Assembly (NCBI RefSeq): GCF_030253575.1
Contig: NC_080558.1
Location: forward strand, 5,342,001 to 5,406,000
Reading direction: 5' to 3'
Length of the DNA: 64,000 bases
DNA from: Rhododendron vialii
Lineage: Eukaryota; Streptophyta; Magnoliopsida; Ericales; Ericaceae
Shown in pieces: positions 35,104 to 44,406 of this stretch. The translations under genes and the position numbers were made by a program. The number at the start of each line of letters is the position of its first letter. Position 1 is the first letter of the stretch. The notes under the pieces are model-generated. The model was given only the letters and a program-made list of their open reading frames with translations, was not told the DNA's origin and ran no database searches.

Positions 35104-35409
35104 TATTAACTAGTTTCACTGTCAACTCTTTTGGGATTAGCATCCAAGACAAAATTTTGATTTTAATTAGGCCACTGTTAATAAACAGTAGAATTGATCA
35201 CAAGATTAATTAAGATGCGCATAACATATGAGTAATAAAAGAAAGAAAAAGTGAAAAGCCGAAGAGGCAAATAAAGCAACCAAATTCGTGAGTACATTCA
35301 TCCACCACCATGAACATCCAAATAAAAACAAATAAAACAAACCTCAGAAATGAACTTAACCCCAACCCTAATCTCCTCTCATTCCGAACCTCCCCCAGTC
35401 AACACCACC

Positions 35410-35730
35410 TCACTTTACAGCCACGGCGCCGCCGCCGCCGAGGAGGCTAGCTTGCTGCAACTCCAGCTCATTAATCTGCTGCTCCCGGTCCATCTCGATG
35501 ATCAGGGGAACAACGAGGATGAGGAAGGTGGTGCCAGCGATCCACGCTGCCTTTCCGGTGCTTTTCAGGAGGCGCTTCGCTGCGCAGGCGGCGTTCGACG
35601 CCACTTTCTTGCCGCTGTACAGAACGGGCGAGTTTGAGACTCCGGTTGAGATTCTGGATAGGATGCCGTCGTCGTCATTGCTGTTGTTTGGTTTGTGTTT
35701 GGAGAGGCGGTTTTTGCCCTGAGACGCCAT
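35410..35730 (-). CDS. TOM9: Mitochondrial import receptor subunit TOM9 (plant Tom22)
   Basis: The 106-residue protein ends with a segment highly typical of plant TOM9: KKVASNAACAAKRLLKSTGK, then the TM helix AAWIAGTTFLILVVPLIIEMD (about residues 70-90), then REQQINELELQQASLLG in the intermembrane space. I chose the internal Met (MASQGKNRLS) as start because the upstream extension in the same frame is long, atypical and absent from the family; total length then fits the usual ~95-105. Plant TOM9 is a shortened Tom22 that lacks the acidic cytosolic receptor domain and organises the TOM pore in the outer membrane. It is intronless. The DNA begins to fold into an inverted-repeat element about 100 bp upstream of the start. 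Confidence 0.93.
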   Translation of the reverse strand: MASQGKNRLSKHKPNNSNDDDGILSRISTGVSNSPVLYSGKKVASNAACAAKRLLKSTGKAAWIAGTTFLILVVPLIIEMDREQQINELELQQASLLGGGGAVAVK

Positions 35731-35830
35731 GAGAGAGAGAGATTTGTTTGTATACGCAGAGAAAGATGGCAGGGGCGATAAAACGAGCCGAAAGGCAGAA
35801 AGGGCCAATGATGCAACAATAATTCGCTTC

Positions 35831-36171
35831 CATAATCTTTTAAAATGGCCCTTCCGCACTTAATTTTCGATTTGCGCTCTTAATCTTCACACTCATAAAT
35901 TTTAATTGTTTGAGAGATTCTTGAAAGACGTTTTCACGCTCGCACTCATACACCTGCTCTCGTACCCGCCCGCATATTATGTGACTTAGCTCTGAAGTAT
36001 CATGTACCATTGTCATTGAGTACTCCCTACAAATAAAAAAAGCCACCACACAATGTGTGTCAGCGTGAGCGTGATTCGCGTGAAAGTGTCTTCCAAAAAC
36101 CTTCCGAATAACTAAAATTTTTGAGTGTGAGAATTAAGAGCACGAGCACAAACCATTTTGAAGAATTATGT
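35831..36171. mobile_element. Foldback MITE immediately upstream of TOM9
   Basis: The arms CATAATCTTTTAAAATGG... and, in reverse complement, CATAATTCTTCAAAATGG... pair over about 110 bp each, with 75-80% identity by eye. Shared words include CTCTTAAT, TCACACTCA and TTTCACGC. I see no clear target duplication outside the arms. There is no coding capacity. It covers the promoter-proximal region of TOM9 and may contribute to it. Confidence 0.6.
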
Positions 36172-36585
36172 GACTAAGCTCCCAACTGCAAAACAAAAGT
36201 GAAGGATAAGGTCCCTATCGTATTTTGGCAACGTAAATGATTGGAAGGATCACGTAGGCAATGTGACGAGTGTTTAAATTTTTTGCACATTATAAGCTGA
36301 ATGAGTTAACGCGTAGCTTATTCGATATTGGTTTGAAACATTAACGAGCTTTCTTAAATTATGTTCGAGAATATCTTGTTTAAGAAACGAGTCGAACTCA
36401 AATGATCTTTAATTGAGCCTAACATGAACCAATCTTGATTATTTTACATTTTTATCATTCAGCTAATTCGAGCTTGGTTTGAAATTTTAACGAAACTTTG
36501 AATAAAATTTCAAATTTAGTTTATTTATTTATGTAATAGTAATAAATTAATTTGACACACATTTCTGACGAGCTAATACGATATC

Positions 36586-37030
36586 TAGGGCTGCAAACGA
36601 TCCGAGCCGCTCGCGAGCGGCTCGGAGCTCGGCTCGATAATGGCTAGGCTCGGCTCGGCTCGGTTCAAGACAAAAACGAGCCGAGCTCGAGCTCGAGTCC
36701 TGGGCTCGTTTATGAAACGAGCCGAGCTCGAGCTAGTCGAAACTCGGCTCGAATTGGCTCGCGAGCTCAATTATATAATATATTTATATATATATTTATA
36801 TATATATATTTACATATTTATATTTATTTATATATATATTTATATTTATTTGTTTCATAAACGAGCCGAACGAGCCGAGCTCGAGCTCCGTAAATACCTA
36901 TCGAGCCGAGCTCGAGCTCGAGTCCTGCAGCTCGTCACGAGCTCTAGCCGAGCTCGAGCCAACTAAATTTTTGCCGAGCCGAGCTCGAACACTCTAAAAC
37001 TCGGCTCGGCTCGGCTCGTTTGCAGCCCTG
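36586..37030. mobile_element. Inverted-repeat element with GAGCCGAGCTC low-complexity interior
   Basis: Ends are TAGGGCTGCAAACGA and TCGTTTGCAGCCCTG, inverted over about 14 bp. The 8-mer ACGATATC is duplicated (36578-36585 and 37031-37038). The interior is built from GAGCTCGAGC, GAGCCGAGC and CGGCTCGG words, all self-complementary, around a TATATATTTATA core (about 36775-36855). The open frames through it (for example 36640-36966) translate only the repeat and are not genes. Confidence 0.72.
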
Positions 37031-37343
37031 ACGATATCAAACTTGAGTAGCTTGATTTGATTAGAAGTAGGAAGTGGTGTGTATACCAAGATAAAAGAAT
37101 GGGGGTGGTGCTCGTTTTGGGCCAGTAGCAATTTTTGGGCCTTTGGAAGGGCCAGATTCAAAAAACTTGGGCTAGAATCAAAGTGATATAAATACAAAAA
37201 AAGGGGTCAATTACACTGATATCCCATGGGTTTTTGTAATTACGGTAAGGCCTCACACCACAGTTCCCTCGTAATTCTTAAGTTGGATCATCATGAGCTC
37301 TTACATGTAGCTAAGGCTCGAGAACAAAAAGGATAGTCAAAGT

Positions 37344-38040
37344 AAGGGTCATCATTTAGCCCGAAGGCCCGTGACCCGCTCGAAGCCCGCCCGCCCGGTC
37401 GGACTATTGTCCGCCCCGAGCCTATCCAACGGGCGGGCTAGCCCAGCCCAAAATTTTCATGGGCCGAGCTTGGGCCTATGAATTTTTACTCAGCCTGCTT
37501 GCCGGCCTGGCCCGTGAACCTACCAGTGATACCTGCTCGTAAAACCCGTTCGATAGCCTAAAAATCAGTGGCCTTGGGAGCATAACCATTCCTTCCTTAT
37601 GTTGTTGAAGACTAAGCATATGTAGCTTTACTGCATGTCATTCCCATCCAAATGTTCCAAGGCATTAAAAAAAAAAAAAGAATGTTTGAATGTTTTTTAT
37701 TTATTATTTAATCATTGTCCTTTTCTGCTCGAGGACAATAATCTAGGGGTGTAGTATTTACTAAAAAAAACTAGGGGTGTAGTTTTTTCACGCAAACTTT
37801 TTAAGTTTCCTTTTTTCCACCTTTCTTTTCAAAATTTGTGCGGTCCAGCCCGTGAACCTGCCAGAATTTTGGCTCACCAGCTTGGCAATTGGACTAGTCC
37901 GTGGGCAGGCTTGGGCTTCAACTTAAGAAACATAGCCCGACCCACCCGGCCCGCAAAAAGAAAAAAGCCCGCTCAGCCCAACCCGTAGGCGGGCTTAGGG
38001 AGCGACTGGACGGGCTATGCCGGCCCGATGATGACCCTTA
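37344..38040. mobile_element. Inverted-repeat element with GCCCG/CGGGC low-complexity interior
   Basis: Ends are AAGGGTCATCAT and ATGATGACCCTTA. A 9-bp flank is duplicated with one mismatch (AGTCAAAGT at 37335-37343, AGTCGAAGT at 38041-38049). The two end regions, about 200 bp each, are filled with GGCCCGTGA, GCCCGCC and CGGGCTAGCCC words that pair with each other. The middle (37560-37830) is ordinary AT-rich DNA. No coding capacity. Confidence 0.65.
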
Positions 38041-39121
38041 AGTCGAAGTGATTAGGTGCTTCTTTTACAGAGGACAAGGTCCTGAATTCGAGTCTCATCG
38101 TAGGGTCTAATTTTCTTCCCCTTTAGATTAAGTTAGAGTAAGTTTATTGCTTAATGAGCGTACCTCGTTCCGTTAAGGTTCTTATTTTTTAAGTACTTAT
38201 TTTATGCTTTACGAGATATGCCATTCTCTCATAGTACATCACTTTTTATTCAAAAAATAAGTACACTTTTGACTAGGCTGTTATACATGCTCCTTATGGT
38301 AGAAGTGTAATTATCTAAAACAAATGGAGTCAAGTTGTGCTTGTCCCAATTATCAAGGCAGCCCAATGTAAAATACACAAAAGTGGTAGGACACAAAAGG
38401 AGCAGAGGGAAACGTGCAAAACCGTTAATAGTGCCGTTGGGAAAACGCATCTGATTCCAAATTTGAGTGCCACAGGAGGTGTGAATCCAACGAAAAATTA
38501 TTACTCCTACTTATTTGTTTTTGGAACACGTCGTGTCGACAAGTGATGCTTCGAAAGTTTTTCTCACTAGTTATATATTAGTATGAACTTAACCACCAAA
38601 TATATGATTCCTATATTAATGTGTGATACAAAAAAAATTTAAAATATGACGTGGCAGTATTACAAGAAACTGAATAATCACTTGAATCCAAGCCAACATA
38701 CCCACCGCTGCCCAAGTTCCCCACTAAACCATTGACCTGACCTCAGCATCAGTACAGAGATTACATTCTTTTTTTTTCCATAATCTTCCCCATAAAAAAG
38801 GCAATAGATTTCCATAATCTCCATTGAAGTCAGCAAAAGACAACAACTTTATTGCTTTAAAATTCCGTGGCACCCACCACTACATATTCAAATCTTCAAC
38901 GCATGTTTTTGGTGTTTCTCCATTTGCGTTCTGGTTTCAAAGATCTCTGACCCAGAACCCAAAACTTCTTCAGATTGCTGTTTTCCTATCACCTCAGGCA
39001 GCTGCAAGAGAAAAATCAAGTTGGTTCTTGATTTGGGTTTTTGCTGTTCTCGACTTTGGACAAGATTCTATCTCTCTGTTGTTGTTTGCTAATTGGGTTT
39101 TTTTTTCTTGTTTTTTTGAAG

Positions 39122-42100
39122 TGTATCCAAAGGTGAAGGTGAGGGAACTAGGGGAAGATGATCTAATAGCTTTCAAAGTTCATGAGGGGACTTTGAAGGA
39201 TTTTGAATCTCGCCCTATACATGATCTTAGTTCTTCAGGTATACTAGCTCTCAGGGTTTATATTGAGACATTAGACCTTGATTTTCAGCTATTCTGCTAG
39301 GATCATTGGTAGAAAGTTAATGGGTTTCTAAGGTTTTTTCGATCATATATGTGATTGATTTGCTATTCTAGGAAGTCATAGGGAGGTTAGATTGTTGTTA
39401 GCTTTTTCTAATGGGAGGATGGATAGACCACTTTTCTCAAGTGGGGAGTTGATAAGAGTTGAAATTTGAAGATTTTGTAAACTTCGTTAACTGGGGGGGC
39501 CTGGATTTCGAAGTCCCTTCGGAAGTGAGAATTCTTTGGTGGACCTTTGTTCTTATTAGATAAAAGAAGTTTTTTCTTTGAGTTTATTGTCATCTTAAGC
39601 TATCTAAGGCTTATGGGAGTTTAAGGTTGCCTTCAATTCTAGCTTGGAGTGATGGTTTTAGTCCTTACAGGCCCTTTGGATTGAGGACAGGAGAGAAAGA
39701 AATGATTTGGCTTCTGAGTTCTGACCAAATCTTACCAAAGAGTGATGAGATTTGGTGAGAAATAAAATGAACCAATAAAGATTCATCTTGTTTTTTTTCT
39801 TCTTCTTTTCTCTCAAATTTCTTGTCTCTTATAGTTAACCAAATAAGTGAAAGGATTCTCCTTTCTTTTCTTTTCTCACCTTCCTCGCCATCCAAAGGGG
39901 CTGTTAGTCTTAAAGGGGAAAGACGAGTCATCAACTGTTTCCAATACCGCATAGCTAGAAAAAGTTGCACTGAAATGGCCATTTCTCCAACTCTCTAATG
40001 CTGGATAGATGATACACTGCTATTGCCATATCTTTCAGTGCCTAAATTGGTACTTAATTGGTACTTATCCCTCTTTTTGACCACTTCGTTGTTATTTACA
40101 GTCACCGAATGTGAAGATGATTCACCACGATCTGTCGTGAGAATTCCAGAGTCACATATCTCGAATTCAGTGATTCGTATGACTCCTTTATCCAAAGGTT
40201 TTAATCCTTAACCCATACGATTCTCATAAGATATTTCGCATAGTGTTGACTCTTTGGTTAGTTGGCTCTACTATTGATTAACAGCAGAAGGCAAGAGTGA
40301 CAACAAAGTGAAAGATGCGGAGGACAACAAACAAAATGTTAAAGCTACTTCAGTCCTGCGGCCACGTGCTGTCTTATCAAGTCCCGGTACTTCTATTTAT
40401 CACTGCATATATGTTTGTTTGGATTCTATAATTAACACTGATCTCTGCTGGATGTAGAAGGATTATCATAAATAGGATTAAGATGCTTATACCAACTGTT
40501 CCTTAGATATAGATTACCCAAGAACTTTGTCTGAATGGTTTTGGATTACCTTTTCAATAGATATTGATATTTAGCACTAGTGTAGTTATCGGGTTTTCTG
40601 CGTACTCCATTATCTGGAATAACTATCGTCTAGAAGAATCTGTAGTTTTCCACGATGTGATTGCCCATTGTACAGTAATAAGCAAGCTAGACAGGAACAA
40701 TGAAGAAGAATTTTTGGTTTCATCTGTAGGGAGTTTTCCTCGGGTCACAGAACTTGAAAGGACAATTATTGGCCACACTGCAGTCTGATAGAACTTGACC
40801 ATTATTGGAGATGTTTACACAATGCTTTAGTGTGATTCTGATGGGTCGTGACCCTGACCCTCAAATCCGCACCCCAAGCACAAGCACGAAATCAACCAAG
40901 CACAAACGAGAGATATCCGAGGAAAGACTCCACTATGTATAAATTCCATATACAAGTATGAAAAAACCTCACCAGGATAGCCACATACAGGCTTCCCCAC
41001 TCCTCTCTCTCTCTCCCTCACTCCGGTGGCTCTCCGACAGTCTCTCCGGGCATCTCTGAGGAGCCCCGCTCCCCCCGTTGGGGGAGCTCTCCGCTCACAC
41101 TTTCTCTGCCTCACTCTCACTGTCTGGCACACACCACCCACACGCCACTGCCTTCGGCAGTCCAAACAAAAGGGAGAAAAGAAACCAAGGGTAATAATCC
41201 CTGTAGAAACTCTATGTCCATCTCAAAACCAATTGGCAATGATTGGAGTGGTCCCATATGTTATTAAGTGATCACCCATTCCACTCCCAAGCAATGTGGG
41301 ATTCATTTCCTTAACATCCCCCCTCACGTGTAGCCGCGTTTGAGGTCTGTCATGTGTGGCCACTTTTTGGGTCCTATCATCGTGGGGCATGGATTATGAA
41401 TTTTTTATAAAATATGGGGTCGAACGGGCCCTGCTCTGATACCATGTAAAAACTTTATGTCCATCTCAAAATCAATTGGCAATGATTGGAGAGGTCCCAG
41501 ATATTATTAAGTGATCACCTATTCTACTCCCAAGCAATGTGAGATTCATTTCCTTAACAATCCCCTACACTCACACCCACTCCTCTTGGGTGTACCCCAA
41601 CATTAACGTAGTAATACATGGTTTAATATCCAATTCCTCACTCCCCTTGAAACTATGCCCGTGGCTTAGACTCGGTTCATACCTACTATATATGGGACGA
41701 AAGACTACACGTACCCAAGAGAGTAGTCGGGACGGAGTCCTAGAAAACCACTGTCGACAGAAAAAAATAAAAAAAGTGAACAAGACATTGAATCTGAATT
41801 TTTGTTGCTGAATTTTCTTTTCAAGTATTACTTTCTGCGGTGTGCAATGTGTTGTCATATATCCTTGCTTTGATAGACTAGGTTGTTATACGGTCTTGGG
41901 TAGAACTCAACCCCAAAAGTTCCTCATTATATGCTATCTCCATTCAGAGTACTCGTTCATCATTTAGTGTGTTTTAATGACAGATTTTGGTTACGTCTAG
42001 AGTGTAATAGGTGCAATAGTCTTGTTCATTATACATATTGCAGCCTTGCTAGGTGTGTGTTTTATGTGTCACAGTAAATCGTTGTCATGAGTTGGAATCA

Positions 42101-42481
42101 GGTTTACCAAGGTCTGGTGTTTCAGACGCTTCTGTTACCAAATGTTTCTCCCCCTCCTGAACTATTTTTCTGCCTCAGACACTGAATACATCTGTTCTTT
42201 TGTGTTTAGATAATGATGGGATGATTGGAAACCGAAACAAGGATGGGGTGATTGGAAACCGAAGCAAGGCTAAAGCAGAACTACTTTCAGATTTGAAGAA
42301 TCATAATTTGTGCCAAAACAGGCACACCAGATGCAAGGTTACACCCAAGCAAAGCACTAACGAAAATTCCATAACCAAGAAAGGAGAGTCCAAGGAAGCT
42401 GGTGATAGTAAAAGTGAACTAAAAGTAAAAGGACGCTCAACAATAGCCAATCCAACACAGAGAGTGCACCTCGGAAAATGA
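39122..42481 (+). CDS. Conserved plant protein of unknown function (5' end not resolved)
   Basis: Four exons join in frame: 39122-39238, 40102-40197, 40288-40386 and 42210-42481 (TGA). Segments include YPKVKVRELGEDD, SPRSVVRIPESHISNS, ATSVLRPRAVLSSPDND and CQNRHTRCKV. I recall such words from unnamed plant proteins with no assigned domain; I know no function. The product is hydrophilic and rich in K, S and N, with no TM segment or signal. It is unclear where translation starts: a T-rich tract just before 39122 looks like an intron 3' end, so the initiator should lie in an upstream exon that I could not identify. Reading straight through from an ATG at 38824 is possible but gives an unlikely N-terminus. 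Exon 3 has a CAGCAG tandem acceptor. The 1.8-kb last intron carries a TRIM element. Confidence 0.6.
40282..40290 (+). other. NAGNAG tandem splice acceptor
   Basis: The intron before exon 3 ends CAGCAG (acceptors after 40284 and 40287). Both keep frame and differ by a single residue (Ala-Glu against Glu at the junction). Such sites are often used alternatively. Confidence 0.55.
41202..41559 (-). mobile_element. Complete TRIM (terminal-repeat retrotransposon in miniature)
   Basis: Two direct repeats of 115 bp (41202-41316 and 41445-41559), about 90% identical by eye, start TGTARAAACT and end CCTTAACA. They enclose only 128 bp. The 5-mer ATCCC is duplicated on both sides (41197-41201 and 41560-41564). 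GCTCTGATACCA at 41433-41444 is the reverse complement of the Met-tRNA primer site, and CCCCCCTCACGTG after the left repeat is the complement of a polypurine tract, so the element lies on the minus strand. It has no coding capacity. It sits in the last intron of the gene at 39122-42481. Confidence 0.9.
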
Positions 42482-43270
42482 AAACCCAACTCGGAAGTTA
42501 AGCTCTAAGGAGTTTGAGATTAGAATGGTGTTCAACCTTTTTGAGTGGACTTTCACATAACCGGAGGCTTATTAACTGGATATATCAAACCATCTGTCTA
42601 TCCATGGCTTTTGTGAGCTTGGAGAAATGACAAGTTTACACGATAAAGGCGTTACTCTTCTGAAGAAACAATGAAGAGGTTTTGTATATGAAAAGTAGCT
42701 ACTTTGTCTCGACCCTTTTACGTGTTTTGTTATACTATTGTCGAAGGAGAAAGGAAACGTTTGAGCACTTTATAGTATCGGAGATACAAAGAAAATTGAT
42801 TTTCAAGATAAATATGTTGCTCCTATGTTCTGGTGGTAGATAATCTAGGAATTCTGGTTATTTGCTAATTTTTTCATTGCAATTGCATAAATTTCAGATA
42901 CATGTACTGATATACATCCCAGTTCTTTTTTTGGATGTAAGAAGCTTTTTCCGAGGCACTTTATCCTCCAAAATAGGTAGAGATGCGGCGGTGCCATAAA
43001 GAGAGAATGATAGATGCATCTCAGCAGAAACTAAAAGCACCATTCTGGGATTCATATCACGAGATCGACCAATATGGATGGAAAACTAGCTTTTAGACCT
43101 AAGAATACATTATTCTGTGAGACAACAAGAAACATTAGATGGTGAACCTGAAAATAGAAATAACATCAATGCAAGCCACATCTTTACTTGGGTGTTCCAG
43201 AAATTGCAAGAACAGGATCCAGAACATGGAGAATAAAAGAACTAACAATATTTATACACAAGTCTCACTT
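42482..43270. other. 3' flank of the unknown gene, no further gene seen
   Basis: The first part is probably the 3' UTR of the preceding gene. I see no other gene, RNA gene or well-bounded repeat before the copia remnant. Confidence 0.4.
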
Positions 43271-43289
43271 ACAAAGAACTAGCCTTTTG

Positions 43290-43510
43290 TGGGTCTTTTC
43301 AATTAACCCAATGTGAGGTCACCATGCAAGAAAGCATTCTTAATGTCAAATTGGTGTAGAGACCATCCTTTTTAAAAGCAACTGAGAGAGAAAAAAAACA
43401 CTACTCCGTATTATGGAGTTTCTTTTTGTTACCAGAGCAAAGGTTTCCAAGTAGTCTATCCCATATGCTTGGGGAAACCCCTTGGCTGTGTTTTCTTGTC
43501 CTTTCTATAC
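43290..43510 (-). pseudogene. Ty1/copia reverse-transcriptase remnant
   Basis: Read on the minus strand, short stretches in more than one frame resemble the copia reverse-transcriptase core: GIDYLETFALVTK (family: [14 protein letters not shown]-like) and, after a shift, QFDIKNAFLHGDL. The two blocks stand in the right order but are separated by an insertion containing a CTCCGTATTATGGAG palindrome and by frame breaks. No LTRs are visible, so this is an old fragment unrelated to the young element at 24801. Confidence 0.75.
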
Positions 43511-44406
43511 AAATAAATATGAAAACCAAACATATTAGCTAATAATTTTGAACATGCCACTGTCACAGTATTTCTGGACTCTGGTGGGATTTGCTTAGAT
43601 TTAGATCAAACTTGACGGGCTTATGCTCGCGTCCACAGTATGAGGTTCCAGCATCTTCCAACTAAGCCTTGGCAGCTATTTACAGATACCTGCACATTTT
43701 ACATCATCCTGCTGTTTCTCTAGTACTGAAATGAATCTGTTTAGCATTTCCATTTTCCCCCATCTCCCAATGAACTTCTCCCCTTCTCTTGTGCACATTA
43801 CCAAACAAAATGCAGAGCTTATCTTCAACACATAAAGATTGATCCAAAATCTCTGCAAGCCCACAGTATTGAGTATTGACAAGCCTCTTATTATACACTT
43901 AGCCAATACAATCAACAAAGTTGCTGCTAGTGAGCCATTTAATCTTTTTGTAGGACTTCCCAATTGGCAACCACACCTTTATTCATCTCCTCCCAAGTAT
44001 ATAAATAAGTTTCATCTTCTACTTGATGCAGCCATCTCTTTGGGATAGAAATTCGGCATACGGTGAATACCAAGTACTAAGTTGCACAGGTTGGTGAATT
44101 GGACATGGTGATATATCAAGAACTGAAATTCTCAGGTTCTCTTCCCAGCCTAAGCTCAGGTGGTTTGTGGGTGTTTTTGCAGTATCAGATCTGAGTAGGC
44201 AAGGCCCGCTTTGGATCTTGGTTTTGTGGAGGGTATCATATGGAAAGCAAAAGGAGGGGTAAAAGAGAGCCAACATATTGGATTTGTTAGCGTATGTACT
44301 TTCTTTTCCCTGCAGAGATCCCTCCACTAAACTATAATCCCCACTAGCCTTAGGAGAGATTAGCAAACCAAGTGAATGAAGATAAGAAAAAGTGACCAAT
44401 TCAGCT
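43511..44406. other. Region between the copia remnant and the PPR stop
   Basis: A minus-strand open frame (43676-43963) has no recognisable domain. The part next to 44406 is likely the PPR 3' UTR. I see no supported gene. Confidence 0.4.

Noticed and set aside
36640-36966. 108-residue open frame rich in SRARAR and ELEL
   Set aside because: It is the translation of the GAGCTCGAGC low-complexity element; both strands are open only because the repeat lacks stops.
38824-39120. N-terminal coding sequence directly continuous with the unknown gene
   Set aside because: The translated stretch looks like intron and leader (FANWVFFSCFFE from a T-rich tract) and ends in a plausible acceptor; the real start is unresolved.
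43676-43963. 95-residue minus-strand frame as a gene
   Set aside because: No recognisable domain or conserved motif and no supporting splice structure; left unannotated.
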